From: Paenibacillus crassostreae
Lineage (GTDB): Bacteria > Bacillota > Bacilli > Paenibacillales > Paenibacillaceae
Direction: 5' to 3'
Assembly (NCBI RefSeq): GCF_001857945.1
Contig: NZ_CP017770.1
Span: 682,001 to 746,000, forward strand
DNA length: 64,000 nt
Shown in pieces: positions 26,775-36,700 of the stretch. The translations under genes were made by a program, and so were the position numbers. Numbering within the stretch: position 1 is the first letter of the stretch; every line of letters starts with the position of its first letter. The notes beneath the pieces are model-generated. The model saw nothing but the letters and a program-made list of their open reading frames with translations, was not told the origin of the DNA and ran no database searches.

Positions 26775-27782
26775 TTATCCACCAATCTGTGACATTCTGC
26801 GCATTGTAGGCGTATGTGTTGTCTGTTCCTCCAACAAATGCCTAGACATTTCATGGCTCTCTGGTTTGGTACCTAGTGCCTCTAGAAATAATTGACGTAC
26901 AGCTTCATCATCACCAATAACATTACGAACTTGATAATGCTCAGACCATGCAAGACATGGCTTAATAACACCATCAGCTGTTAACCGTAGACGATTGCAG
27001 GTTTTGCAGAAATGATTGCTAATCGGATGAATGAGTCCGAAGCTTCCTTTTGCACCTGCTATTGTATAATTATCTGAAGGTCCATTTCCTTGTAGTGAAG
27101 AGGCAGCCTCGTAAGACCAACCTTTCTCAGCACAGACTTCAAATACTCGGTCAAGAGAGAAATATAAACTCTTCCACTGTGAATCATGATGCCCTATCGG
27201 CATATACTCAATAAATCGAACATTAATTTCTCGATCCATCGTTAGCGCAAGGAAATCAGCGATTTCATCATCATTGATACCTTTCATCAAGACAACATTT
27301 AATTTTATGGGTGATAGACCAACCCTTATACATTCATCAATACTGGCTAATACTTTCTTAATGTCTCCACCACGTGTAATGGATTTAAAGCGTTCAGGTT
27401 GTAGGGAATCCAGACTTATATTAACACGTGTTAATCCGGCTTCCTTTAAGCGTGCTGCACGGGGTGCAAGAAATATAGCATTGGTTGTTAAAGCAATATC
27501 CTCAATGCCTGGAATTTGTGAAAGCATCGCGACTAGAACATCCAATTCTTTGCGAACTAAAGGTTCGCCTCCAGTTAATCGTAACTTTCGCACTCCCATT
27601 CCAGCCAATATTCTAACTACATCAGTGATTTCTTCATAACTTAATAGATGCTCTGCAGGCTCAAATTCCATTCCCTCTTCAGGCATGCAATAGATACATC
27701 TTAAATTACAACGATCTGTCACTGATATTCTAAGATAGTCATGTTTCCGGCCGAAAGGATCGATTAATGTTTGAATTGACAT
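26775..27782 (-). CDS. moaA: GTP 3',8-cyclase
   Basis: MoaA is the radical SAM enzyme that starts molybdenum cofactor synthesis by rearranging GTP to 3',8-cyclo-GTP. The 335-residue protein has the first cluster motif C25-x3-C29-x2-C32 (CNLRCIYC), the SAM-binding LTGGEPLVR, and the second cluster's cysteines in CKTCNRLRLTADGVIKPCL. It ends in the conserved Gly-Gly (MSQIGG) needed for activity. ATG start, 45 bases after moaE. It works with MoaC and then the MoaD/MoaE synthase, all encoded just upstream. Confidence 0.97.
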   Translation of the reverse strand: MSIQTLIDPFGRKHDYLRISVTDRCNLRCIYCMPEEGMEFEPAEHLLSYEEITDVVRILAGMGVRKLRLTGGEPLVRKELDVLVAMLSQIPGIEDIALTTNAIFLAPRAARLKEAGLTRVNISLDSLQPERFKSITRGGDIKKVLASIDECIRVGLSPIKLNVVLMKGINDDEIADFLALTMDREINVRFIEYMPIGHHDSQWKSLYFSLDRVFEVCAEKGWSYEAASSLQGNGPSDNYTIAGAKGSFGLIHPISNHFCKTCNRLRLTADGVIKPCLAWSEHYQVRNVIGDDEAVRQLFLEALGTKPESHEMSRHLLEEQTTHTPTMRRMSQIGG

Positions 27783-27827
27783 CTGTTCACTCCCTTTACA
27801 TTTTGCAACAATGAACTACCGAATCAA

Positions 27828-28301
27828 TTATTCGATATCGCTGTCTATTAATGGCTTCCCATCCGGATATGCGTTTTGTCCTGATTGATCACCAATCCAT
27901 TCAGAACCATCTTCCCATTGCTCTTTTTTCCAGATTGGAACGATTTGTTTAATCCGCTCGATGATGTATTCATTCGCTTCATAAGCTGCTTTTCGATGTG
28001 GTGAAGATACTGCAATAACAACTGCAATATCAGAAATTTCTAAGTGTCCAGTCCGATGGGTAATAGCAGATATCGTATCTGGCCATCTATCTCGAACTTC
28101 TTGTCCAATACGCGTCAATTGCGCAATAGCCATAGAAGTATAAGCTTCGTATTCTAGATAAAGAGTTCGCTTGCCTAATGTAAGTTCACGAACCGTACCG
28201 ATGAACAAGGTTATCGCTCCTGCTTCCCGACGCTTCACTTTATCTGTAACTTCTTCTGGAAGGATCGGCTGATCCGTAAGTACATATAGCGCAGAATTCA
28301 T
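27828..28301 (-). CDS. moaE: Molybdopterin synthase catalytic subunit
   Basis: MoaE forms a heterotetramer with MoaD and converts cyclic pyranopterin monophosphate to molybdopterin by inserting two sulfur atoms. The 157-residue protein has the family segments GAITLFIGTVRELT and LEYEAYTSMA. SSPHRKAAYEANEYIIERIK follows, and WKKEQWEDGSEWI carries the conserved catalytic lysine region. GTG and ATG starts are adjacent; the ATG at 28301 is better placed for AAGGTGG. It lies 20 bases after moaC. Confidence 0.95.
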   Translation of the reverse strand: MNSALYVLTDQPILPEEVTDKVKRREAGAITLFIGTVRELTLGKRTLYLEYEAYTSMAIAQLTRIGQEVRDRWPDTISAITHRTGHLEISDIAVVIAVSSPHRKAAYEANEYIIERIKQIVPIWKKEQWEDGSEWIGDQSGQNAYPDGKPLIDSDIE

Positions 28302-28321
28302 CACTCAGCCACCTTTCTCAT

Positions 28322-28819
28322 TCACAAGGAATCCGTTTCTTGACGAATATAATCGCCACTCTTACCGCCACTCTTACGCTCAAGGTACGTAACCCCAAGC
28401 ACCATATCTTTATCTATCGCTTTACACATATCATATATTGTTAATCCTACGACTTGAGCCGCAGTGAGTGCTTCCATCTCCACGCCAGTAACACCAGTTG
28501 TCTTAACAGTCACTTGGAACGATAACGTCTCTGCATCCTCTTCATGAAAGGTAATATCTATTCCTGTCAATGGTAATGGGTGACACATAGGAATAATGTC
28601 CGAGGTTTTCTTAGCAGCCATGATTCCTGCAACTTGCGCTACAGACAGAACATCACCTTTACCAATACTGCCTTCTCTAATTTTATTTAATGTTTCTGGA
28701 CGCATACGAATTTGACTCTTGGCTATAGCCACTCTTCGCGTCTCTGATTTCTCAGTAACATCTACCATTCGTGCTCTACCTTGCTCATTGAAATGCGTTA
28801 AATTTGATTCACTCATCAT
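28322..28819 (-). CDS. moaC: Cyclic pyranopterin monophosphate synthase
   Basis: MoaC converts the MoaA product 3',8-cyclo-GTP to cyclic pyranopterin monophosphate. The 165-residue protein is the usual length. It starts with [20 protein letters not shown] and contains [31 protein letters not shown] and [11 protein letters not shown], all family hallmarks, and ends with KSGGKSGDY with active-site lysines. ATGATG at the start; AGGAGG is upstream and either ATG could serve. Confidence 0.97.
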   Translation of the reverse strand: MMSESNLTHFNEQGRARMVDVTEKSETRRVAIAKSQIRMRPETLNKIREGSIGKGDVLSVAQVAGIMAAKKTSDIIPMCHPLPLTGIDITFHEEDAETLSFQVTVKTTGVTGVEMEALTAAQVVGLTIYDMCKAIDKDMVLGVTYLERKSGGKSGDYIRQETDSL

Positions 28820-28857
28820 AGGTTCCTCCTGACTTTATTGAGTTAGCGATACTTCGA

Positions 28858-29088
28858 TCAACCACCACTTACAGGTGGAAGTAAGGCAACCGTGTCATCT
28901 GCTTGAATAAGATAATCACGATTAACGAATTGTTCGTTCACTGCGACCATGACCTGATGAAGTGAGGAATTCGCATAACGTTTCTCTAACTCTTCAAACA
29001 AATCGGTTACCGTTATCTCTCCAAGATCAAGTGATAAGCTAGAAGCACCAAATTCTTCTCTTAAATGTGCAAACAATAAAATTTTCAT
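28858..29088 (-). CDS. moaD: Molybdopterin synthase sulfur carrier subunit
   Basis: MoaD is a 76-residue ubiquitin-like protein whose C-terminal Gly-Gly is adenylated by MoeB and turned into a thiocarboxylate that supplies sulfur to MoaE. The C-terminus LLPPVSGG and the beta-grasp segment MKILLFAHLREEFG fit the family. The longer frame from 29109 lacks support; GGAGG nine bases before the ATG at 29088 fixes the start. Its activating enzyme MoeB is encoded immediately upstream, 24 bases away. Confidence 0.94.
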   Translation of the reverse strand: MKILLFAHLREEFGASSLSLDLGEITVTDLFEELEKRYANSSLHQVMVAVNEQFVNRDYLIQADDTVALLPPVSGG

Positions 29089-29112
29089 ATCTCTGTCCCT
29101 CCCTAACACATA

Positions 29113-30147
29113 TTAACCCAAATAACGGTAATATAATTCTTTAGCCAAAAGCGGGTCTGCTGTCCCATGGATTAAAGCTCTACCATCTTTAAAAATAACT
29201 AAACGATACTCTTCTTCATGAATTTGAACAAGATATGGATTAGAGGTCACACGACTACTCCGCTTCTGAGCGGATTCGATCACTTGTTCCAAGTCCAAAG
29301 GCGACACTCTAGATGGCCGTATCCAAACTGTGGATCTACCACATAAAGTTTCTGTTTTCATAGAAGCAACCTCTTGCAGAAATGGATATGAAGGATCGTT
29401 TCCACAAGTATTACATTGTTCTTGTCTTAAACTTGAGCTAATTTGTATAGTTTGAAACAGGCTGGACCATAGATCAAATACACGAAAAGAATTGGACATA
29501 CTCTCCTCATTACCTGTTAACCATTTCAATGCTTCTGCAGATTGCAATGAAACAACCATTTGAACAGCAGGAGCGATAATTCCATTTATTTCACAGTTTG
29601 CTGCTGAAACCGGCATACTAGATAATAAACAGTGCAAGCAAGGCGTTTGTTGATGTGGTAAGAAACTACACATCACGCCATAACTACCTGAACAAGCACC
29701 ATATAACCACGGAATCTTATATTTGTATGCGATATCGTTAATCATATAACGGATCGAGAAATTGTCCGTAGAATCTATGATCAAATCTACTTTAGATGCC
29801 TCGACAAGTCGAATTAATTCAACAGCTGTGCAATCTAATACCTCAGCATCTATTTGGATACTTGCGTTAATCTGACGCAATCGGCGTGCCGCTGCTACTG
29901 CCTTGGGCAACTGCTCCTTAGCATCCTGTTCGCAATATAGTGTTTGTCGTTGTAAATTACTCCAATCCACATAATCACGATCTACTATCGTTAGCTTCCC
30001 TACACCAGAACGTGCCAATATTTCAGCATTGCCAGAACCTAGTGCACCAGCTCCGATAATAAGTACATGTTTATCGTGAAGTAAAGCTTGCCCCGAGGAG
30101 CCAATCGGTGCGAAGCTTTGTTGTCTTACATATCTTTCATTACACAC
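29113..30147 (-). CDS. moeB: MoeB/ThiF-type adenylyltransferase, GTG start
   Basis: This E1-like enzyme adenylates the C-terminus of MoaD (or ThiS). The 344-residue protein has the nucleotide-binding HVLIIGAGALGSGNAEIL near the N-terminus, VDRDYVDWSNLQRQTLY, the catalytic DSTDNFSIRY region, and two C-x-x-C zinc pairs (CLHC at the middle, CNTC later). The C-terminal 90 residues are not a full rhodanese domain. The GTG at 30147 has GAGGAGG eight bases upstream. Placed between mobA and moaD, so MoaD is the likely partner; a second role for ThiS cannot be ruled out. Confidence 0.93.
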   Translation of the reverse strand: MCNERYVRQQSFAPIGSSGQALLHDKHVLIIGAGALGSGNAEILARSGVGKLTIVDRDYVDWSNLQRQTLYCEQDAKEQLPKAVAAARRLRQINASIQIDAEVLDCTAVELIRLVEASKVDLIIDSTDNFSIRYMINDIAYKYKIPWLYGACSGSYGVMCSFLPHQQTPCLHCLLSSMPVSAANCEINGIIAPAVQMVVSLQSAEALKWLTGNEESMSNSFRVFDLWSSLFQTIQISSSLRQEQCNTCGNDPSYPFLQEVASMKTETLCGRSTVWIRPSRVSPLDLEQVIESAQKRSSRVTSNPYLVQIHEEEYRLVIFKDGRALIHGTADPLLAKELYYRYLG

Positions 30148-30165
30148 GATCGTTGCCTCCTCGTT

Positions 30166-30762
30166 TCAATCTTCTAATATAGCTAGATATTGTTCTGGTG
30201 TATCGACATCCTTAGTGAAATCCGTAGATATCCCACGGGCTATCCATTCAGACTCATCAATTCCAACCCAATTCATGACATCTAACAGACCTGAAAGTCG
30301 ATATTTCTCCGCTTCGATGAGTTGAATGACTGAATTCAGTATAGACTGCGGTCGATATACACCATGAAGCATTTGATGCTTGCCACCAATGACGGGTATA
30401 ACACTATCAAAATCATTTTTCCGAAGATAATCTAACATCAATTGTGCTGCAGTTACAGATAATGAAGGGTGATCACAGCCCACAACCCACGCAAATTCAG
30501 TTCTTATCTTTGAAAAAGAAGCGTGTATTCCTGATAATGGTCCATGACCAACGTATACGTCAGAAAGGTATTCGATTTCCCCCAACATAAGATCTATATA
30601 TATGCTCGGGTCAGGTGTAACAATCATAATCTCATCACAGAGTGTCCGCAGAACACGCACTTGCCTTTCAATAAATGTCTCTCCATCCAAAGATAGCAAC
30701 GCTTTATTGAACCCTTGCATACGCGAATTACGCCCTCCTGCTAGAATCACACCTGTAACCAT
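30166..30762 (-). CDS. mobA: Molybdenum cofactor guanylyltransferase
   Basis: MobA transfers GMP from GTP to molybdenum-molybdopterin, giving the bis-MGD form used by nitrate reductase. The 198-residue protein has the nucleotidyltransferase signature VILAGGRNSRMQGFNKALL at its N-terminus, VGHGPLSGIHASF, and VVGCDHPSLS with metal-binding acidic residues. It begins 15 bases after narI, so the enzyme operon runs straight into the cofactor operon. MobB is encoded on the other side of narGHJI. Confidence 0.95.
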   Translation of the reverse strand: MVTGVILAGGRNSRMQGFNKALLSLDGETFIERQVRVLRTLCDEIMIVTPDPSIYIDLMLGEIEYLSDVYVGHGPLSGIHASFSKIRTEFAWVVGCDHPSLSVTAAQLMLDYLRKNDFDSVIPVIGGKHQMLHGVYRPQSILNSVIQLIEAEKYRLSGLLDVMNWVGIDESEWIARGISTDFTKDVDTPEQYLAILED

Positions 30763-30777
30763 TTAAATACCACCTTT

Positions 30778-31458
30778 TTAGCTACGTTTACGATATAACA
30801 CATAAGTTCTTTTCAAATATTGTATCGGCATACTCAACATATGCACAAGTCTTGTGAACGGAAATACTGCGAATAGTGCGAAACCTAACATCACATGTAT
30901 TTTAAAAATAATCGGAACATCCTTCATTAAATTACCATCAGGTGTAAAAGTTAATACTCCACGAATCCATGGTGAGATCGTCTCACGATAATCGAAATCT
31001 GTATGTCCCGCTGCGTTAAATATCGTTGCACCCATTCCAACGACAACGATAGTCGTAAGCATTATGATGGATAACATATCTCCGAAACTACTCGTTTTAC
31101 GAATACGTGGGTCGGATATACGACGATATAATAGTATTAGACAACCTGCTAAAGTTAACACTCCTGCAAATCCACCAGCACCAACCGCCATGATATGATA
31201 GAAATGATCGCTTACGCCAATAGCAGCAAGCCAAGACTTAGGAATAAGAAGTCCACCAATATGCCCGAATAACACAAGCATAATCCCTATATGAAATAGA
31301 AGACTTCCCCAACGTAGTTTCTTCTTTTCAAGTATTTCACTTGATTTAGCTGTCCAACCAAATTGGTCTGTTTGATACCGATAATACAATCCTAACAGAA
31401 AAATAATAACAATGATATATGGGTATATGACCCACAAAAGCTGACTACCCGATGACAT
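30778..31458 (-). CDS. narI: Respiratory nitrate reductase gamma subunit
   Basis: NarI is the membrane cytochrome b that oxidises menaquinol and anchors NarGH. The 226-residue protein has five membrane helices. Haem-ligand histidines are visible in LLFHIGIMLVLFGHIGGLL and in KIHVMLGFALFAVFPFTRLVHML. A longer frame reaches 31551 over the end of narJ, but GGGGAGG eight bases before the ATG at 31458 sets the start, 5 bases after the narJ stop. Electrons then pass through NarH clusters to molybdenum in NarG on the cytoplasmic side. Confidence 0.97.
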   Translation of the reverse strand: MSSGSQLLWVIYPYIIVIIFLLGLYYRYQTDQFGWTAKSSEILEKKKLRWGSLLFHIGIMLVLFGHIGGLLIPKSWLAAIGVSDHFYHIMAVGAGGFAGVLTLAGCLILLYRRISDPRIRKTSSFGDMLSIIMLTTIVVVGMGATIFNAAGHTDFDYRETISPWIRGVLTFTPDGNLMKDVPIIFKIHVMLGFALFAVFPFTRLVHMLSMPIQYLKRTYVLYRKRS

Positions 31459-31463
31459 TCTGA

Positions 31464-32159
31464 CTACCTCCCCTTCATTTGGTTCACATCTAGATTTGGA
31501 AAGGATGAGCCTCCGCCGCCATATCCCGCGGCTGCCCACATTGGGCCACAACCCGCCGCGCCAGCATTGTTACCACCGTATCCTACAGATGCGTCGAATT
31601 CAAAGGATCCTTCTTCCACTGATGACTGATCGAGAAGTAATAATATACCTGACATTACATGACGATAAGGGCTATTACCTGCAGTAAGTGCATCTCTTAC
31701 ACTTTCTAAAGCTTTACGGAAAGAGATCAACAGGGAGACACCTTTGTCCTCTTCTGCAACGGCTACATACTCAAGCACAAGTGGCAAATAATCAGGAAGT
31801 TCTTCACTTGCAAGTAACATATCTTCTTCTTCATAGATTTGTTTCAACTTGAGCAAGGCTGGACCCCGCTCACGCTCTTCACCAAGCTGACCATAAGTCA
31901 GATATAAATTTGCTTTTTTATTGAAATCAAAGGTTTTTACGTAGCTCTCTGTTATCGTTTCTGAGTCCATTCCAATGAACTCTGCGATACATTCACTGAC
32001 AAATCCTTTAATCTGTTCTACACTTTCCTCGTTCTCGTCTTCTAGCAAATGACACCAATCGACGTACATTTCATCAGCTGTCTCTTGCCACTCTGCATCG
32101 GGATACTGTAGTAGAAACGATAGCATCATCCAACTCGAACGGAGCGTCATATCTTGCAT
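31464..32159 (-). CDS. narJ: Nitrate reductase assembly chaperone
   Basis: NarJ is the dedicated chaperone that holds apo-NarG until the molybdenum cofactor is inserted. The 231-residue protein is mainly helical, of the TorD/NarJ type, with LLQYPDAEWQETADEM and YLPLVLEYVAV typical of the family. The C-terminal 40 residues are unusual: a Gly/Ala-rich tail with one Cys (GNNAGAAGCGPMWAAAGYGG). The ATG at 32159 has AGGAG eight bases upstream; the apparent extension to 32231 runs into a 64-base repeat and is not coding. The narH-narJ gap is 168 bases, by far the longest in the operon. Confidence 0.93.
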   Translation of the reverse strand: MQDMTLRSSWMMLSFLLQYPDAEWQETADEMYVDWCHLLEDENEESVEQIKGFVSECIAEFIGMDSETITESYVKTFDFNKKANLYLTYGQLGEERERGPALLKLKQIYEEEDMLLASEELPDYLPLVLEYVAVAEEDKGVSLLISFRKALESVRDALTAGNSPYRHVMSGILLLLDQSSVEEGSFEFDASVGYGGNNAGAAGCGPMWAAAGYGGGGSSFPNLDVNQMKGR

Positions 32160-32173
32160 TTTTATCACTCCTA

Positions 32174-32310
32174 AAGTTTTGTGAGGGATTACTTCCTGAA
32201 TTACTTCGAACAAAACTAGCTTCGGAAGCATAAGCTTAAGTTTTGTGAGGGATTACTTCCTGAATTACTTCGAACAAAACTAACTTCGGAAGCATAAGCT
32301 TAAGTTTTGT
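32174..32310 (-). repeat. 64-bp tandem direct repeat between narH and narJ
   Basis: Two copies of a 64-base unit lie head to tail (32174-32237 and 32238-32301) with one mismatch (CTAGCTTC against CTAACTTC), followed by the first nine bases of a third copy (32302-32310). In the transcript each unit can pair AGTTTTGT with ACAAAACT, 8 base pairs around a 27-base loop, and also forms a small AAGC/GCTT hairpin. There is no open frame through it. The near identity suggests a recent duplication or selection on structure. Confidence 0.95.
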
Positions 32311-32327
32311 ATGTGTTAACTACCTGA

Positions 32328-33797
32328 TTAGCCTCCGCATGGACCAGGTCCACCCGCCATATTGGTAAATCCGCATGCTCCTTGCTCACTATAGAGATCC
32401 GCAATTTCTTCACGATGTGCTGATGGAATAACAAAGCGATCATCATATTTAGCGATTGCAAGTAAGCGATACATCTCTTCAATTCCTTTTTCCGTCAAAC
32501 CGAATTGCTCAAGTAGTTCAAGATTTGGTTCCTTCTTCAAATTACGAGACCGCATATGTGAACGCATAAGAGCCATCTTCTTAAGGACGTTCTTGATCAC
32601 TTCGGTATCGCCTGCTGATAGCAGATTCGCAAGGTATTGAACAGGAATACGCATATCATCAATAGCTGGGAAAATATCATCTGGATTTGCTGATGTGCCT
32701 TTACCTTCAACCATATTCGTAATCGGGCTAAGCGGTGGAACATACCATACCATCGGCATCGTTCTATATTCTGGATGAAGCGGAAGTGCTATCTTCCAGT
32801 CTACCGCCATTTTATAGATCGGAGAACGTTGTGCAGCATCGATCCAATCTTCTGGGATACCTGCTTCACGAGCAGCTGCAATCACTTCTGGATCAGATGG
32901 GTCTAGGAAAATATCAAGCTGTGCTTCATATAACTTCTGTTCATCCTCAACGGAAGCTGCTTCTTCGACACGATCTGCATCGTAGAACATGACACCGAGG
33001 TAACGAATACGTCCAACACAGGTTTCCGAACAAACCGTCGGTAGACCTTGCTCAATCCGTGGAAAACAGAGTGTACATTTCTCAGCTTTGTTTGTCTGCC
33101 AGTTAAAATATACTTTTTTATAAGGGCAACTAGTTACACAGAACCGCCAAGAACGGCAAGCATTCTGATCGACAAGAACAATTCCATCCTCTTCACGCTT
33201 ATACATCGCACCTGAAGGGCAACTGGACACACAAGATGGATTGATACAGTGTTCACAGATACGAGGTAGATACATCATGAATACTTGTTCGAACTCCATC
33301 CGCACGGATTCTTCAATACCTGCCATATCTGGATCAAGTAATCCTGTTTCGTGGACGCCTGCCAGATCATCCTCCCAGTTAGGACCCCACTTGATTTCCA
33401 TATGTTCACCCGTAATTTGTGATTTCGGGCGCGCCACAGGTTGATGTTTCGTTTCTTTCGTTGGGTTTAATTTTTCATATTCATAGTCCCAAGGCTCATA
33501 ATAATCATCAATGGTTGGTTGGTCTGGATTATGGAATATATTCATCAGACGTTTGGAACGGCTACCGGAGCGTAGCTCCAGTTTACCGTTCTTAAGTATC
33601 CATCCGCCCTTGTATTTCTCTTGGTTCTCCCACTGTTTCGGATAACCGATCCCTGGCTTGGTCTCTACGTTATTGAACCACATGTATTCGGCACCTTTAC
33701 GGTTTGTCCAAGTATTCTTACACGTAACAGAACACGTATGGCATCCGATACATTTATCTAGGTTCATTACCATTCCAATCTGTGCTTTAATCTTCAA
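32328..33797 (-). CDS. narH: Respiratory nitrate reductase beta subunit, TTG start
   Basis: NarH carries one [3Fe-4S] and three [4Fe-4S] clusters that wire NarI to NarG. In 489 residues the cysteine groups are CIGCHTCSVTC near the N-terminus, CEHCINPSCVSSCPSGA, CRSWRFCVTSCPYKK, and CTLCFPRIEQGLPTVCSETC. The Trp in CRSW in place of a Cys is the normal mark of the [3Fe-4S] site. The TTG at 33797 has GGAGG nine bases before it and overlaps the narG stop by 11 bases; the family N-terminus MKIKAQIGMVMNLDKC supports it. The Cys/Gly-rich C-terminus (GGPGPCGG) resembles that of B. subtilis NarH. Confidence 0.97.
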   Translation of the reverse strand: MKIKAQIGMVMNLDKCIGCHTCSVTCKNTWTNRKGAEYMWFNNVETKPGIGYPKQWENQEKYKGGWILKNGKLELRSGSRSKRLMNIFHNPDQPTIDDYYEPWDYEYEKLNPTKETKHQPVARPKSQITGEHMEIKWGPNWEDDLAGVHETGLLDPDMAGIEESVRMEFEQVFMMYLPRICEHCINPSCVSSCPSGAMYKREEDGIVLVDQNACRSWRFCVTSCPYKKVYFNWQTNKAEKCTLCFPRIEQGLPTVCSETCVGRIRYLGVMFYDADRVEEAASVEDEQKLYEAQLDIFLDPSDPEVIAAAREAGIPEDWIDAAQRSPIYKMAVDWKIALPLHPEYRTMPMVWYVPPLSPITNMVEGKGTSANPDDIFPAIDDMRIPVQYLANLLSAGDTEVIKNVLKKMALMRSHMRSRNLKKEPNLELLEQFGLTEKGIEEMYRLLAIAKYDDRFVIPSAHREEIADLYSEQGACGFTNMAGGPGPCGG

Positions 33798-36700
33798 GCC
33801 AATTCACCTCCGTAAGTTTACGTATAACAACATTCAAGTCACGTTGGTTCCCTGTCGGACCATAATAGTTGAAGCCATAGCTCAATTGTGCATATCCACC
33901 AATCATATGTGTTGGCTTCACATGAATTTTCGTCGGACTGTTATGAGTTCCACCACGAGTAGAAGTTACATCTGTTGCAGGAACGTTGATCGTGCGATCT
34001 TGTGCATGGTACATATAGCACATTCCACGCGGCATCCGATGTGTGACAACAGCACGAGCGACAACCGCACCATTCTGATTGAAACATTCAATCCAGTCGT
34101 TATCTTTAATATCTGTTTCCGCTGCATCGTCTTTATTCATCCAAATGGTTGGTCCTCCACGGAACAATGTGAGCATTGGCAGAGAATCATAATACATACT
34201 GTGAATTGACCATTTACTATGTGGAGTCATGAAATTCAATACAATTTCTTTCCCTTTAACACCTGGACGATCTTTAACTGTATGGAAAGGTGAATGTTTC
34301 AACGTTGGTTTGAATATCGCCATATTCTCACCGAATTCTGTTAACATTTCATGATCGACGAAGAAATGTTGTCGTCCCGTCAATGTTCTAAATGGAATCA
34401 TTCGTTCAATATTCGTAGTAAATGGTGAATATCTGCGCCCATGCTGTTCCGTTCCACTGAAAGCAGGTGAAGTAATAACCGTCTTCGGTTGTGCTGTAAT
34501 TTGACTAAAGGTAAATCGTTCATCTTCACGATCCGTCGCCAAATCCTTCAGCTTCAAGTCTGTTTTCTTCTCAAGAGATTCCCATGCTTTTACTGCCATT
34601 TTTCCGTTACTTGTTGAAGATAAGGTCATGATCGTTTCAGCCATATGGATATCTGTGTCTAGCTTAGGACAACCTTCGCCTACACCTGGCTCATCAATTA
34701 CACCATTAATTTTCTTCAGTAGCTCATATTCATCATCAGCTGACCAATTCATCCCTTTAATACCATAAGGCTTTTCTTTCACCAATGGTCCAAGTGAGGT
34801 CATCTTCTTATAGACTTGAGCATAATCACGCTCTACAATAATAAATTTCGGCATTGTCTTACCAGGTATAGCTTCGATCTCTCCCTTACTCCAATCACGC
34901 ACTTTACCAAATGGTTGTGCTAACTCTTCCGGAGTATCATGCATTAAAGGTACGGATACGAGATCCTGTATAGGTCCATCGAATTGCCCTTCCGCCATTT
35001 CCGAGAAGGTCTTGGCAATCGACTTGAACGTTTCCCAGTCTGAACGTGACTCCCAGAGCGGCGGAACCGCTGGGTTGAATGGATGGATAAATGGATGCAT
35101 ATCTGTTGATGAGAGATCACTCTTCTCATACCAAGTAGCAGCCGGAAGAACGATATCGGAATACACAGCCGTACCTGACATACGGAAGTCTATGTTGACC
35201 ATCAAGTCAAGTTTGCCCTCTGCAGCTTCATCTCTCCAGGTTATTTCTTCTGGTCGGATGGTATTTGTATCATCATTTAGTAAGCCGTTGTGCGCACCTA
35301 GTAAATACTTCAAGAAATACTCATGTCCTTTACCAGAACTTGAGATCAGATTCGCACGCCATACAAACATCACCTTCGGATGATTGATTGCTGCATCTGG
35401 ATCTTCCATAGCAAATTTCATTTTACGATCCTTCAATTGCTGAGCCACATATTGTGAAACAGCTTCTGCCGTTGTGGCACCATTGGCATTGGCTTGACTC
35501 ACTAGATTGATCGAATTCTCATCGAACTGAGGATAGGATGGTAACCAACCAAGTCTGGATGCGAGTACGTTATAGTCAGCAGGATGTGCATAACGTGTCT
35601 TATCCACAAGTGCTGATGTATGTCCATCTACCGGGTTCGATTCGAACCGCCATTGATTCGTCGCGAAATAGAAGAACGAGGTTCCGTTCATTTGTCGAGC
35701 AGGCATCGTCCAATCTCTTGCAAAAGCAACTGTAGCCCATCCTTCGGCTGGACGTAGTTTCTCTTGTCCTACGTAATGCGCCCAACCACCACCATTAACA
35801 CCTTGACAACCCGTCATGAGAACCAAGTTCAGAATACTACGATAAATCGTGTCCGAATTGTACCAGTGATTAATTCCTGCACCGACAATAATCATCGAAC
35901 GTCCTTGGCTTTCTACAGCATTTGTAGCAAATTCACGAGCAATTTGAATAATTGAAGCTCGATCAACACCTGTAATGGCTTCTTGCCAAGCTGGTGTATA
36001 TGCGGTGTCTGCATCGTCATAGCTACCAGCACCCGTAGGATCAACTCCATACTGTGCAAGCATCAAGTCAAACACAGAAGTTACCCGATATGTTGTGCCA
36101 TCAGCAGCCTCAATTGTTTTATAAGGAATGCTGCGGGATATGACCGTCTTACCGTCATCATCAAAGTATGGCAAGCTGATGTCTAAATTCCCATTTGCAT
36201 ATTGGCCTAGTCCAAGCTGTGGATTAATGTCGTCACCAGTAATCGTATCCACCGGATTCAAGTTCCATTTACCATCCTCACCCCAACGTGATCCAATTGT
36301 GCCATTCGGGATATGAAGTTCTCCTGTATTTTCATCAATAAGAACTGTCTTCCATTCAGGATTATTCGTTTTAATCCCTAGATCTTTCGCTGTTAGGAAA
36401 CGATCTGCTGTGCAGACTCCGTTCTTCTCTTCCAATAAAAGAAGAAATGGAAAGTCAGTATATTTTTTAGAATAATTTTCGAAATACTCCGTGCGATTCT
36501 GAACATAATATTCATTTAAAATAACATGACCCATCGCCATGGCAAGTGCTCCATCTGTCCCTTGCTTCGATTGTAGCCATTTATCAGCGAATTTCACAAA
36601 CTCAGCATAATCTGGGCTAATAGATACGACCTTAGTTCCACGATATCGAGCTTCTGTCATAAAGTGTGCATCTGGCGTTCTTGTCATTGGAAGGTTAGAT

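Noticed and set aside
32160..32231. N-terminal extension of NarJ through the repeat region
   Set aside because: The extension reads into the 64-base repeats, whose unit is not a multiple of three, and AGGAG before the ATG at 32159 gives the normal family start.
33658..34209. A 183-residue open frame on the plus strand across the narH-narG junction
   Set aside because: It is fully antisense to two well-supported genes, has no ribosome site or recognisable domain, and reflects the codon bias of the minus-strand genes.
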